Source of the DNA: Paracoccaceae bacterium
Lineage (GTDB): Bacteria > Pseudomonadota > Alphaproteobacteria > Rhodobacterales > Rhodobacteraceae
Direction: 5' to 3'
DNA: 42,218 nt
Assembly: GCA_024226455.1 (NCBI GenBank)
Contig: JAAELR010000246.1
Location: 1-42,218 of the forward strand
The notes beneath the pieces are model-generated. The model was not told the origin of the DNA and did not search any database. It saw only the letters and a list, made by a program, of their open reading frames with translations. Positions 7,746 to 16,756 of the stretch are shown piece by piece. The position numbers and the translations under genes are program-made. How positions within the stretch are numbered: position 1 is the stretch's first letter; the number at the start of each line of letters is the position of its first letter.

Positions 7746-7770
7746 CCATCCCCGGTCAGGCCGGGGATGG
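7746..7770. terminator. Hairpin between converging genes
   Basis: A 10-bp stem (7746-7755 with 7761-7770) and a five-base loop lie between the stop of the EF-hand gene and the stop of the converging demethylase gene. It probably ends transcription from one or both sides. Confidence 0.6.
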
Positions 7771-7797
7771 CAAGGCTAAAGCGGCGCCCAGGGCGCG

Positions 7798-10302
7798 CTA
7801 GCCATCGACCCGGATCACCGCGTTCGCCGGGTCATAGGGTGAATCCTGAACCACCTCTGCAAGCCACAGCCGGTCTAGCATCCTGACCTGCAGCTTCTGC
7901 CCCGTCTCAGCCAGTTCCGGCGGCACATAGCCCATGCCGATCTGCCTGCCGAAGGCCACCGAATAGCCGCCCGAGGTCAGCCGCCCGACCCGGGTGTCGC
8001 CATGATACAGTGCCTCGCGGCCCCACGGATCGGCGCCATCGGGCCCGTCGATCAGCACCGTGACGCATTTGCTGCGGATGCCCTTGTCGAGCATCGCATC
8101 GCGACCGTGAAACTTTTTGCCCAGATCGACGAACCGGTCCAGCCCGGCCTCCAGCGGTGTGGCGTCGCGGCCCAGTTCGGTGCCGAAGGCGCGATAGCTC
8201 TTTTCCTGCCGCAGCCAGTTCTGCGCCCGCCCGCCGACCAGCTTCAGCCCGTGCGGTTCTCCGGCGGCAACCAGTTGATCCCACAGGTAATTCTGCATCT
8301 CGATCGGGTGGTGCAGCTCCCAGCCCAGCTCTCCGGTATAGGCCACACGGATCGCCATGGTGGGGCACATGCCCAGCTCTATGTTGCGCATCGACAGCCA
8401 CGGGAACCGCTTGTTGCCCAGCACCGTTGCCGGGTCGGCGTCCCTGACCAGCCCGCTCAGCACATCGCGCGACCTTGGCCCGGCGATGGCGAAGACACCC
8501 CATTGCGTGGTGACATCGTGGATATCCACATACCCGCCGGCGGCGCCCATGAAATCCTCTGCCGATTTCCTCAGGAAATCGGCGTCATAGGCTGTCCAGG
8601 CGCCAGCCGATACCAGGTAGTATTCATTCTCGGCCTGCCGCACGATGGTGTATTCGGTGCGCGTGGTGCCCGCCCCGGTCAGGGCGTAGGTCAGGTTGAT
8701 CCGGCCCACCTTTGGCAGTTTGTTGCAGGTGAAGTTATCCAGAAACGCGGTGGCGCCGGGGCCGCGCACCAGATGCTTGGTAAAGGCGCTGGCGTCGATC
8801 AGCCCGGCGGTCTCGCGCACCGCCCTGGCCTCATCGACCGCATATTGCCACCAGCCGCCGCGGCGGAAGCTGCGGCTGTCATGGTCAAAGCTGTCGGGGG
8901 CATCCAGCGGGCCATAGTAATTGGGCCGCTCGAACCCGTTGACGCAGCCGAACTGGGCGCCCGCCGCCTTTTGCCGGTCATAGGCCGGTGCGGTGCGCAG
9001 CGGGCGGCAGGCCTGGCGCTCTTCGTCGGGGTGGTGCAGCACATAGACGTGGCTATAGCATTCCTCGTTCTTGCGCGCGGCGTATTCGGTGGTCATCCAG
9101 TCGCCGTAGCGCTTGGGGTCGAGCGAGGCCATGTCGATCTCTGCCTCGCCGTCGATCATCATCTGGGCCAGATAGTACCCGGTGCCGCCCGCGGCGGTGA
9201 TGCCAAAGGAAAAGCCCTCGGCCAGCCACATGTTGCGCAGGCCGGGTGCCGGGCCGACCAGCGGATTGCCGTCGGGGGTATAGCAGATAGGGCCGTTGAA
9301 ATCGTCCTTCAGCCCGCTTTCCTCGCAGGACGGCACGCGGTGGATCATCGCCATGTACTGCTCTTCGATCCGCTCCAGATCGAGCTGGAAAAGGTCGGCG
9401 CGGAAACTGTCGGGCACGCTGTATTCGAACCGCGCCGGGGCGCCCTGCTCGTAGACGCCCAATATCCAGCCGCCACGCTCTTCGCGCACGTAAGATTGCG
9501 CGTCGGCGTCACGGATCACCGGGTGCTCGGCACCGCCCCCGGCACGGTATTTCACCAGTTCCGGATCCTGATCCATGACGATGAAGGTGTGCTCGACCGG
9601 GATTGCCGGCATCTTGATGCCCAGCATCCGGGCGGTGCGCTGGGCGTGGTTGCCGCTGGCGGTCACCACATGCTCGGCGGTGATCACCACCTGTTCGCCG
9701 CTGGCCACCAGATTGCCGCCCTGCTCGATCATCTTGGTGGCGGTCACCTCCCAATGGGTGCCGTTCCAGTGAAATGCGTCCGCCTGCCACTTGCGCTCGA
9801 TGGTCACGCCGCGCCGACGCGCGCCCTTGGCCATGGCCTGGGTGACATCGGCGGGGTTAATGTAGCCGTCGGTGTGGTGATACAGCGCCCCCTTCAGATC
9901 CTCGGTGCGAATCAGCGGCCAGCGTTGCTTTATCTCGTCCGGGCTCAGCCACTGATAGCGCACGTCGCAGGTCTCGGCGGTCGCGGCGTAAAGCATGTAC
10001 TCGTCCATGCGCTCGTCGGTCTGCGCCATGCGCAGGTTGCCGACCACGGCGAAACCGGCATTCAGCCCGGTCTCCTGCTCCAGCGTCTTGTAGAAATCGA
10101 CCGAGTATTTGTGGATATGCGTGGTGGCATAGCTCATGTTGAACAGCGGCAGCAACCCAGCGGCGTGCCAGGTAGAGCCGCTGGTCAGCTCGTCGCGTTC
10201 CAGCAGCATCACGTCGTCCCAGCCGGCCTTGGCAAGGTGATAGGCGATACCGGTGCCGACGACACCACCGCCGACGACCAGGGCTTTGACATTGGTTTTC
10301 AT
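7798..10302 (-). CDS. FAD-dependent oxidoreductase / GcvT-family demethylase (dimethylglycine or sarcosine dehydrogenase-like)
   Basis: The 834-residue protein has an N-terminal FAD-binding Rossmann fold (GGGVVGTG at about 11-18, ribose-binding Glu at about 35). GSTWHAAGL follows (about 42-50), whose His aligns with the residue that carries covalent flavin in dimethylglycine and sarcosine dehydrogenases. A D-amino-acid-oxidase domain extends to about 390. The C-terminal half holds FAO_M and GcvT aminomethyltransferase folds (YTGELGWELHHP, RQEKSYRAFGTELGRDATPLEAGL), expected to bind tetrahydrofolate and capture the released C1 unit. Likely role: oxidative demethylation of a methylated amine such as dimethylglycine, feeding methylene-THF. 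It is a lone gene, with GGAG upstream of the ATG at 10302. The exact substrate is uncertain. Confidence 0.9.
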   Translation of the reverse strand: MKTNVKALVVGGGVVGTGIAYHLAKAGWDDVMLLERDELTSGSTWHAAGLLPLFNMSYATTHIHKYSVDFYKTLEQETGLNAGFAVVGNLRMAQTDERMDEYMLYAATAETCDVRYQWLSPDEIKQRWPLIRTEDLKGALYHHTDGYINPADVTQAMAKGARRRGVTIERKWQADAFHWNGTHWEVTATKMIEQGGNLVASGEQVVITAEHVVTASGNHAQRTARMLGIKMPAIPVEHTFIVMDQDPELVKYRAGGGAEHPVIRDADAQSYVREERGGWILGVYEQGAPARFEYSVPDSFRADLFQLDLERIEEQYMAMIHRVPSCEESGLKDDFNGPICYTPDGNPLVGPAPGLRNMWLAEGFSFGITAAGGTGYYLAQMMIDGEAEIDMASLDPKRYGDWMTTEYAARKNEECYSHVYVLHHPDEERQACRPLRTAPAYDRQKAAGAQFGCVNGFERPNYYGPLDAPDSFDHDSRSFRRGGWWQYAVDEARAVRETAGLIDASAFTKHLVRGPGATAFLDNFTCNKLPKVGRINLTYALTGAGTTRTEYTIVRQAENEYYLVSAGAWTAYDADFLRKSAEDFMGAAGGYVDIHDVTTQWGVFAIAGPRSRDVLSGLVRDADPATVLGNKRFPWLSMRNIELGMCPTMAIRVAYTGELGWELHHPIEMQNYLWDQLVAAGEPHGLKLVGGRAQNWLRQEKSYRAFGTELGRDATPLEAGLDRFVDLGKKFHGRDAMLDKGIRSKCVTVLIDGPDGADPWGREALYHGDTRVGRLTSGGYSVAFGRQIGMGYVPPELAETGQKLQVRMLDRLWLAEVVQDSPYDPANAVIRVDG

Positions 10303-10422
10303 GACGAGATCTCCGCAAGGCTGCTTTGCGCGTTACTTGCGCAGATTACCGGCCCCCATGGCAAAGGCAAGCCGACGCAATGGCGCGCAAAACCGACCTG
10401 ACGGGGGCGCGGCCCGCCCGGT

Positions 10423-10454
10423 GCGAGGAGGGCCCGAAGGGACCGATGAGCACC
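10423..10454. repeat. Dispersed hairpin repeat, copy A
   Basis: This copy has GCGAGGA, a GGGCCC/GGGACC stem with one mismatch and a 3-base loop, then CGATGAGC. It is the same family as the repeats at 29853, 33776, 36641 and 40526. It lies just after the stop of the converging-side lipoprotein gene. Confidence 0.7.
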
Positions 10455-10459
10455 CGCCC

Positions 10460-11110
10460 TCAGCGAACCAGCACCTCGTCTATCCGGTCGACCCGGAAAA
10501 ACGGCGCCAGAATGCCGCGCAGCTTTGCCCGGCGCGGGTTTTCGGGGTCGAAAATGCCATAGCACATGTAGTCTTCCAGCAGGCTGGCCTGCTGTTCGAA
10601 GCCGTATTCCAGGAACCCCGCACCCTCCTGGGGCACATAGAAATAGGGGTCGCGGTTCAGAAAGCTTTCCAGCGCCGCCTTGGCGGGCTTGTATCCGGTA
10701 CGGCCCCGGTTCTGCCATTGCCAGACATGCACCAGCTCATGGGCCAGAATAAGCACCTGCGGCAGCAGCACCTGATCGGGCCAGCCCGGCAGCACGTCTT
10801 CGCGGTAGAATTCGCGGCTGAAATGCATGTTGTTGTAAAGCGCCCAGGCCGGCGGCGGCCCGTCTGGGCCGCTGGGCGCCACCCGGTCGCAGATGCCGGG
10901 CCGCGGCTCGATCCGGCCCTGCCGTTCTGGCAGCGGGCGCTCTGCCGGATCCGGCGCCACGCCGAACCCGGCAACCACCCGAACCTTTTCGGCGCGCAGG
11001 CCACTGCCGAACACATCCTCGACAAAACGCCGTTCGCTTTCGGCCAGCGGCCGCCCGCCGCAACCCGCCAGCGCCGTCAGGCAAAGCAGACAGATCAGCG
11101 GCGCCCGCAT
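10460..11110 (-). CDS. Lipoprotein with HExxH zinc-metallopeptidase-like motif
   Basis: The 216-residue protein begins with a lipoprotein signal ending LAGC (Cys about 17), so it should be lipidated. VLILAHELVHVWQWQ (HELVH at about 124-128) is the zinc-binding HExxH of DUF4157-like proteins. A conserved-looking EGAGFLEYGFEQQASLLEDY follows, whose Glu could be the third ligand. The ATG at 11110 is chosen because the signal peptide starts there; an in-frame TTG at 11134 would add eight polar residues and overlap the previous gene. It lies 7 bp after the small exported protein, so the two may be co-transcribed. Activity is unproven; the HELVH motif could be structural. Confidence 0.75.
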   Translation of the reverse strand: MRAPLICLLCLTALAGCGGRPLAESERRFVEDVFGSGLRAEKVRVVAGFGVAPDPAERPLPERQGRIEPRPGICDRVAPSGPDGPPPAWALYNNMHFSREFYREDVLPGWPDQVLLPQVLILAHELVHVWQWQNRGRTGYKPAKAALESFLNRDPYFYVPQEGAGFLEYGFEQQASLLEDYMCYGIFDPENPRRAKLRGILAPFFRVDRIDEVLVR

Positions 11111-11117
11111 CCTCGCT

Positions 11118-11522
11118 TTAGCAGAAATGGGCAAAGTTGAAGACCAGCGTGTCGCTCACCACGACGCCGGTGCTGACGCAGTTGCGTGACTTCTCGCGCG
11201 TGCCCCTGACCGTGATCCTGGCCTGGTTCCCCGCCACCGGCCCCTCGACCCAGTATTCCAGCGGATTGCCCACGCAAGTCGACGAGAACACCCGCGCCAG
11301 CCCGGAATACCAGTTGCCGTTCTTGGTGCCGTTGAACAGCAGCGTGCCGCGCCGCACTCCGGCGTTCCGCAGCCCCTGCCGCGGGGTCTCGTAATACATG
11401 TAGCGTTCGTTGCCATTTGCCTGCAGCCGCATCAACGAGCCATTGTGCCACCAGCAGCTGTCGGCCATGGCCGCCGCCGCCGAAATCACCAGAACCAATG
11501 TGGCGAGTGCAAAGTTCTTCAT
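11118..11522 (-). CDS. Small exported cysteine-containing protein, unknown function
   Basis: The 134-residue protein has a clear signal peptide (MKNFALATLVLVISAAAAMA, about 1-20). The mature domain starts DSCWWHNGSLMRL and ends NFAHFC, with four cysteines that could form two disulfides. The mature part is rich in short beta-like segments (GTLLFNGTKNGNWYSG). The ATG at 11522 follows GGGAG; the open frame above it is not coding-like. I do not recognise a named family. It should act in the periplasm or outside the cell. Confidence 0.75.
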   Translation of the reverse strand: MKNFALATLVLVISAAAAMADSCWWHNGSLMRLQANGNERYMYYETPRQGLRNAGVRRGTLLFNGTKNGNWYSGLARVFSSTCVGNPLEYWVEGPVAGNQARITVRGTREKSRNCVSTGVVVSDTLVFNFAHFC

Positions 11523-11730
11523 AAGGGTTCTCCCGTTCGCTGTTGGGACAGATTGGCGCGCCAGCGGACATCTGTCCAGCGTCCAGAGCAATTCCAACCG
11601 ATCCGGATGCGTGCGATTAAGCGCTCCACACGGACGCAACATCGCCACCCCTCGGGCAGGCGCTCGCGCGGCTATGCGTTTTGAAACAGACCAGTTCCGC
11701 CCCGAATTCCCGGCTCCCTGGACCCGCCGC

Positions 11731-12717
11731 CTACAGCATCGCCGGAACCACCAGATCGGGCGGTCGGTGGCCGTCGGCGAAGGTCTTGATGTTGATGATC
11801 ACCTTCTCGCCCATCTCGGCCCGGCCCTCTTCGGTGGCAGAGCCCATATGCGGCAGCAGCACCACGTTCCTCAGCTCGCGCAGACGCGGGTTCACGTCGG
11901 TGCCGTGCTCATAGACATCCAGCCCGGCGCCGGCGATCTCTGCGGCGCGCAGCATCCGGGTCAGGGCGTTCTCGTCGATCACCTCGCCGCGGCTGGTGTT
12001 CACGATTACGGCCGACTTCTTCACCAGCTTCAGCCGTCGCGCGTTCATCAAATGAAAGGTCGAGGGCGTGTGCGGGCAGTTGATACTGATCACGTCCATC
12101 CGGCTGACCATCTGGTCGAGGCTTTCCCAATAGGTCGCCTCCAGATCTTCCTCGATCTCGGGGCGCAGGCGCTTGCGGTTGTGATAGTGGATCTGCATGC
12201 CGAACACCGCCGCCCGCCGGGCCACCGCCTGGCCGATGCGGCCCATGCCCAGAATACCCAGCCGGCGACCGCCGACGCGACCGCCCAGCAGCGCCGTCGG
12301 AGCCCAGCCGTCCCAATGGCCGGCCTGCATCACCGCCAGCCCTTCGGGGATGCGGCGGGTTACGGCCAGGATCAGCGCCATGGTCATGTCGGCGGTGTCC
12401 TCGGTCAACACGCCCGGTGTGTTGCTGACCAGAATGCCGCGCTGGCGTGCGGTCTGCACATCGACATTGTCGACCCCGGCACCGAAATTGGCGATCAGCT
12501 TGACCCGTTCGCCGGCCTGGCTAAGCAGGCCCTGATCGATGGTGTCGGTGATCGTCGGTACCAGAACATCGGCGCCGCGCATCGCCTCGGCCAGCGCGCC
12601 GCGGCTCATGGGCGTATCGTCGGTGCGCAGGCGCACGTCGAAAAGTTCGGTCATCCGGGTCTCGACCGCCTCGGGCAACCGTCGCGTTACGACAACACTC
12701 AGACGTTCAGAAGGCAT
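11731..12717 (-). CDS. D-isomer-specific 2-hydroxyacid dehydrogenase (glyoxylate/hydroxypyruvate reductase type)
   Basis: The 328-residue cytosolic enzyme has the family signature in order: the substrate loop NFGAGVDNVD (77-86), the NAD(P) fold GMGRIG (157-162), TSRGEVID with the catalytic Arg (243), the acidic partner in GLDVYE (270) and the catalytic His in PHMGSAT (290). After GMGRIG, HNRKR at the cofactor position suggests NADPH preference, as in GRHPR-type enzymes. The ATG at 12717 is preceded by AAGGGAAG; the longer open frame to 12840 is not conserved. It probably reduces glyoxylate or hydroxypyruvate. It is divergent from the SH3-domain gene at 12889. Confidence 0.9.
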   Translation of the reverse strand: MPSERLSVVVTRRLPEAVETRMTELFDVRLRTDDTPMSRGALAEAMRGADVLVPTITDTIDQGLLSQAGERVKLIANFGAGVDNVDVQTARQRGILVSNTPGVLTEDTADMTMALILAVTRRIPEGLAVMQAGHWDGWAPTALLGGRVGGRRLGILGMGRIGQAVARRAAVFGMQIHYHNRKRLRPEIEEDLEATYWESLDQMVSRMDVISINCPHTPSTFHLMNARRLKLVKKSAVIVNTSRGEVIDENALTRMLRAAEIAGAGLDVYEHGTDVNPRLRELRNVVLLPHMGSATEEGRAEMGEKVIINIKTFADGHRPPDLVVPAML

Positions 12718-12888
12718 GTGGCGCTTCCCTTTGCTTCCAATACCAAGGCTTCGGTGGCACAGTTGCAAGAACCGGCGCGGGGTACAAGCGGGCGCGACAA
12801 GAACACCCGACAACCTGAGTGACCGGAGGGGCCGGAACAAGGCCCCAGAGGCAAGACGACCACAGGTAACGGGATCGGGCAGTCAGCC

Positions 12889-13389
12889 ATGTCACGCACA
12901 AGATTTTTTCTGTTCGCCGCCGCGTTCGCGGCGCTTTTGACCGGGGCTGCCGCGGCGACCGAACGCGGCAGCGTCACCAAACTGCCACTGCCGCGATTCG
13001 TTTCGCTGAAGGCGGGCGAGGGCAACGTGCGCCGCGGCCCCTCGCTGAGCCACCGCATCGACTGGGTGTTCAAACGGCGCAACATGCCGCTGCAGGTGAT
13101 CGGCGAATACGGCCACTGGCGCCGGGTGCATGACCGGGACGGAGCCGGCGGCTGGGTGCACTACTCGCTGCTCAGCGGCATGCGCACGGTGATCGTGCAA
13201 GAGGACATGCTGCCGCTTTTGATGAACCCGGACTTTGCGGCTCCGGTGAACGCACACGCCAAGATCGGGGTGGTTGCCCGTCTTGGCAAATGCGCCGGCG
13301 ACTGGTGCCGCATCACCGCCGACCGGCATCGCGGCTGGGTGCCGAGGCGCGCGCTTTGGGGCGTGCTGCCCGGTGAAGTGCGGCGGTGA
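12889..13389 (+). CDS. Exported SH3-like domain protein
   Basis: The 166-residue protein has a signal peptide (about 1-22, ending AAAA). Two SH3b-like halves follow: VSLKAGEGNVRRGPSLSHRIDWVF with WRRVHDRDGAGGWVHYSLLSG, and a second ending CAGDWCRITADRHRGWVPRRALWG. Such proteins are periplasmic and thought to bind peptidoglycan or peptides. The stop overlaps the GTG start of the next gene by 4 bp (GTGA), so the two are translationally coupled. Pairing with a divergent 2-hydroxyacid dehydrogenase gene is, as I recall, a common alphaproteobacterial arrangement. Confidence 0.85.
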   Translation: MSRTRFFLFAAAFAALLTGAAAATERGSVTKLPLPRFVSLKAGEGNVRRGPSLSHRIDWVFKRRNMPLQVIGEYGHWRRVHDRDGAGGWVHYSLLSGMRTVIVQEDMLPLLMNPDFAAPVNAHAKIGVVARLGKCAGDWCRITADRHRGWVPRRALWGVLPGEVRR

Positions 13390-14381
13390 GCTCGGTGCAG
13401 ACGGTGCGGTCGGCGTTTTCGGCCCGCCGGGCGGCGTCAGAGCCGCATGCGCTGGTGATCCATGCCGAGGGCAGCTGGCTGAAGTCGATCCAGGACGAAA
13501 AGTTCGACTTTTTCAACAAGCTGATCGAACAGGCCACCCGGCAGGGCGTCACCACGCGGGTCGTCGCCGCCGAGGGCGGTGCCTCGAAACTGCTGCTGGA
13601 CCAGGACCACATCAACATCATGGTCGGCGACCTGCCGGGATACGGCCGCGGCCGCCTGCACGCGATGCCCACCTATGTCTGGGGTTTTTGGTATCTCGAC
13701 GAGGTCGGCGTGCACTGGAACTCGTCTTTGCGCTTTGCGCGCTTTTGTGCCGAAGAGGTGGATTTCGACAGGGCCCGGTATTTCTTCAACGGCGTCTCGG
13801 GCCACATGCTGCGCGAGAACGTGTCGAAGTTTCCGCAGGAATCGCGGATGAAGAACCCCATGCAGGATGCCGCCGCGGCGATCTTCTGCCAAGAGATTGA
13901 GGGCTACCGCAACCGCAGCCACTATCTGAGTACCGAACAGATGATCCGCGTCACCGCCGCCACCTGCCGTAACGAGAGGATCTATGTCAAACCGCATCCG
14001 CAGCAGTCCAAGACCGTGCGCAAGGCGATCATGGACGTGGCGGCGGATTACCAGAATGTCACGGTGTCGGACGCCTCACTGCACGACCTGACCGACGCCA
14101 GCCGCATGGTGGTCACCCAGAACTCTGCCGCCGGGTTCGAGGCGCTGATGCAGAAGCGTTGCGTGATCACCTGCGCCAAGTCCGATTTCTGGCACGCCAC
14201 GCTGACCCCGAAAAAGGAAAGCGACCTGCGCGAGGCGCTGAAATTCGGGCCCGAGGCCATGGCCGACTTTGCCTTCGAGAAGTACCTCTACTGGTTCCTC
14301 GACCGCAATTGCCTGGAGCCCGCCAAGAACGACTTCGCCAAACGCGCCTGGACACGGATCAGGGACAAGGTGTTTCTCTGA
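13386..14381 (+). CDS. KpsS/KpsC-like capsule polysaccharide protein
   Basis: The 331-residue protein lacks a signal peptide and ends with a KpsS/KpsC-like region: IYVKPHPQQSK, then TDASRMVVTQNSAAGFEAL and CVITCAKSDFWH. In KpsC/KpsS, related His-Pro and NS-GxEAL motifs bind the sugar nucleotide CMP-Kdo during assembly of the poly-Kdo linker of lipid-anchored capsules. A cytoplasmic retaining glycosyltransferase is therefore the best guess; sugar and acceptor are unknown. The GTG start at 13386 overlaps the upstream TGA. The MSSVQTVRSAF leader is polar. The next gene encodes an outer-membrane barrel, which supports an envelope role. Confidence 0.75.
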   Translation: MSSVQTVRSAFSARRAASEPHALVIHAEGSWLKSIQDEKFDFFNKLIEQATRQGVTTRVVAAEGGASKLLLDQDHINIMVGDLPGYGRGRLHAMPTYVWGFWYLDEVGVHWNSSLRFARFCAEEVDFDRARYFFNGVSGHMLRENVSKFPQESRMKNPMQDAAAAIFCQEIEGYRNRSHYLSTEQMIRVTAATCRNERIYVKPHPQQSKTVRKAIMDVAADYQNVTVSDASLHDLTDASRMVVTQNSAAGFEALMQKRCVITCAKSDFWHATLTPKKESDLREALKFGPEAMADFAFEKYLYWFLDRNCLEPAKNDFAKRAWTRIRDKVFL

Positions 14382-14436
14382 CCGGGCACCTGTGATAGGC
14401 TCTTTTGATATACCACTACCGCAGACCCTGGGGGGC

Positions 14437-15441
14437 GTGCCGTTGACACTATCTCGAAAAGTCGTTTTTTTGCTGGCCGGGCTGATCGCCTCCGGTCTCT
14501 CTGGCGCGGGTCATCTTTCGGCTCAGACCGGTGGCCCCGATACGACGCTGGCCGCCGATGGCGCGGCATTCGGCTGCAACCTCAACCCCGGCAGCGGCGC
14601 CAGCATCCGCTGCTGTCTGGCGCTTTTGAACAGCCGGGCGCTGGGCGCTGGCGACACCGAACTGCGCGGCGCCGCAGAAGCCTACGAGGCGCGGCTGCTG
14701 GCGCTGCTGGCGGCACGGGGCGAATCCGATCAGCCGCGGGTCTGCCCGACCCCGACCAGCTTTCCGACGATCATCATCTGGCCGGATTCCATCAAGACGG
14801 GAAAGCCGGTGCAGCGTGTCGGCCCGCCGGTACCGAAATGGCAACTCATGCTGGGATTCGGCACGCCGCTCAACGCCCCGGAGTACCGGTTCCCGACCGG
14901 CGCGGGAACTGCGCAGGATTTTCCGCTGGTGCCGTTTTCCGGTGGCATTGCCGATCTGCGCCTGTCCTGGTTGATGCCTCTGGGTCGGCAGACCGGGCGA
15001 CCCGACGGCAGTCTGGGACGGCATCTGGAAGTCCAGGGCGGCTTTTCTTTCTCCGAGGGCCATGTCGACCGAGTAGTCAATTTCGGCGGCATCTTTCACG
15101 GCACGGTCAACACCGGGTTCGAGGGCTCGATGCGCCAGTACCGGCCTTATGTCGGTCTGGCTTATGTCTTCCCGCTTTGGGTGCTCGGGGCATCGTCATC
15201 CTTCCCCTTGCTCGAGGGGTCCATCGGCGGCAATGTCGGTTACTCCACGCTGAAAATCGACGAAACCGGGGGCGGGTTTTCCACCAGCAGGAATGGCTGG
15301 GACTATGGTTTGGAGCTTGGATTGAACATGCAGCTAAACGACAAATGGAAGATGTCGCACAGCGTGTCCGGTATCTTTGGCACACCGGGACTGCAGCACC
15401 CGCAAGTCAGGTATTATGTGGGTGTAAAGCATAGCTTCTGA
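14437..15441 (+). CDS. Outer-membrane beta-barrel protein
   Basis: The GTG at 14437 follows a G-rich stretch and gives a 334-residue product with a signal peptide (LSRKVVFLLAGLIASGLSGAGHLSAQ). A small Cys-containing globular part follows (GCNLNPGS, RCC, about 40-100). From about 130 there are alternating beta strands (WQLMLGFGTPL, LRLSWLMPLG, HLEVQGGFSFSEGHVDRV, YGLELGLNMQLNDKWKM) ending in the terminal Phe of VGVKHSF. It should sit in the outer membrane. Ligand and function are unknown. It lies 55 bp after the KpsS-like gene and its stop falls inside the open frame of the CDF gene. Confidence 0.75.
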   Translation: MPLTLSRKVVFLLAGLIASGLSGAGHLSAQTGGPDTTLAADGAAFGCNLNPGSGASIRCCLALLNSRALGAGDTELRGAAEAYEARLLALLAARGESDQPRVCPTPTSFPTIIIWPDSIKTGKPVQRVGPPVPKWQLMLGFGTPLNAPEYRFPTGAGTAQDFPLVPFSGGIADLRLSWLMPLGRQTGRPDGSLGRHLEVQGGFSFSEGHVDRVVNFGGIFHGTVNTGFEGSMRQYRPYVGLAYVFPLWVLGASSSFPLLEGSIGGNVGYSTLKIDETGGGFSTSRNGWDYGLELGLNMQLNDKWKMSHSVSGIFGTPGLQHPQVRYYVGVKHSF

Positions 15442-15511
15442 TCCGGGCCGCAAGCGCGGCGACAACGGCCGCAACCGGCTGAACCTCTCGGCCGGGCTGC
15501 TCTCTGCCTCG

Positions 15512-16363
15512 GTGGCGCTGATCCTGGTGCTCGCCAAGCTATGGGCGCTGGGCGAGACCGGCGCCCTTTCGGTTGCCGCCAGCCTGGCCGACAGCGCGCT
15601 TGACCTGATGGTGTCGCTGGCCGGGCTGGCCGCCATCGCCTATGCCGCCCGACCGCCCGACGACGACCACGCCTTCGGCCACAGCTCTGCCGAGGATCTG
15701 GCGGCACTCGGTCAGTCGGTCTTTATTCTGATCTCTGCCGGCGTCATCGCCTGGGCTGCCATTGCCCGGCTCATGGCCGGTCCGCCCGGCCCCATCGAGG
15801 CCGAAGAGCGCGGCATTGTGGTGATGGTCCTGTCCATTGCCCTGACCCTGGGGCTGGTGCTGTGGCAGCGCCGGGTGATCCGGGCCACCGGCAACCGCGT
15901 GGTGCGCGCCGACCAGCTGCACTATCTGGGCGACCTGGTGCCCAATATCGGCGCCATCGTGTCGCTTGCGGCATCGGCATGGATGGGGCTTGGCCAGATC
16001 GACAGTATCGTGGCCCTTGGGGCGGCGGCGGTGCTGGCCGCCGGCGCGCTGCGTATCGGCAAGGGCGCCTGGGACGCGCTGATGGACCGCAGCGCCGAAC
16101 CGGCCATGGTGGCCGGTATCGAAGAGATCGTGCAGGGCTGGCCCGGCGTGCACGGGTTTCATGACCTCAAGACCCGCACCTCGGGCAGCCGGGTCTTCGT
16201 CAACCTGCATATCGAACTGGACGGCGAGCAATCCCTGCGCCAGGCCCACGCCAACGGCGCCGCCCTGCGCCGCGCCATCCTGCGCGCCTATCCGCAAACG
16301 GATGTGATCATCCACAAGGACCCGCTTGGCGACCAGCCGCATCCTGACGACCCGACGAAATAG
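15512..16363 (+). CDS. Cation diffusion facilitator (CDF) family metal efflux protein; true start probably upstream
   Basis: The protein has the CDF pattern: GALSVAASLADSALDLMVSL in TM2 with both Asp, DDDHAFGHSSAEDLAALGQ in the loop, LHYLGDLVPNIGA in TM5 with His/Asp metal ligands, and a cytoplasmic ferredoxin-like domain (VHGFHDLKTRTSGSRVFVNLHIELD). It exports Zn, Fe, Mn or similar from the cytosol. The GTG at 15512 gives 283 residues but cuts into TM1. Codons 15476-15511 encode RLNLSAGLLSAS, which looks like the normal CDF N terminus, and no ATG, GTG or TTG occurs in frame between the stop at 15425 and 15512. A CTG at 15479 or an ATA at 15431 may be used, or a base may be wrong. Confidence 0.85.
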   Translation: MALILVLAKLWALGETGALSVAASLADSALDLMVSLAGLAAIAYAARPPDDDHAFGHSSAEDLAALGQSVFILISAGVIAWAAIARLMAGPPGPIEAEERGIVVMVLSIALTLGLVLWQRRVIRATGNRVVRADQLHYLGDLVPNIGAIVSLAASAWMGLGQIDSIVALGAAAVLAAGALRIGKGAWDALMDRSAEPAMVAGIEEIVQGWPGVHGFHDLKTRTSGSRVFVNLHIELDGEQSLRQAHANGAALRRAILRAYPQTDVIIHKDPLGDQPHPDDPTK

Positions 16364-16435
16364 GCCGCATCCGAGGTTCACCGATTCCTCAGCCCCATGG
16401 CCCGGACTGCGGCGCACCCTGCCGGCGAACCGGAC

Positions 16436-16702
16436 ATGTCCATCAAGAAACCGATCTCGGCAACTCTGCCCCGCGTCCTGATGGCCCGAATGGGTCATGC
16501 GCTGGGGCTCAACCTCGCCAAGGCACAACACGCCGGATTGCTCTGCCCCGACACCGTGGCTCGAATGCACCATCATTGTTCCGCCTGCGCCGACCCGCGC
16601 GCCTGTACCGACCTGCTGTACCGCTTTCCCGACCATCTCGACAAACCGCCCCGCTTTTGTCCGAACCGCAGCCTGATGCTGTCGCTACGGCGAATGGAAT
16701 AG
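16436..16702 (+). CDS. DUF6455 family protein
   Basis: The 88-residue protein has four cysteines arranged C-x2-C-x5-C (CSACADPRAC) and a later FCPN (PPRFCPNRSLMLSLRR). This matches the small DUF6455 proteins of Rhodobacteraceae. The cysteines could bind a metal or an iron-sulfur cluster. An upstream ATG at 16397 would add 13 residues; neither start has a strong ribosome-binding site, and 16436 matches the usual family length. No signal peptide or membrane segment is present. Function is unknown. Confidence 0.7.
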   Translation: MSIKKPISATLPRVLMARMGHALGLNLAKAQHAGLLCPDTVARMHHHCSACADPRACTDLLYRFPDHLDKPPRFCPNRSLMLSLRRME

Positions 16703-16756
16703 ACCCAAGGCAAGTGAGCGCCGAAAAAGCGGACTTAAGCCGGCGTCAGGGGCGCG

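Noticed and set aside
8002-10401. 799-codon open frame on the + strand
   Set aside because: It is a shadow of the FAD/GcvT gene; the product is compositionally biased and shows no domain.
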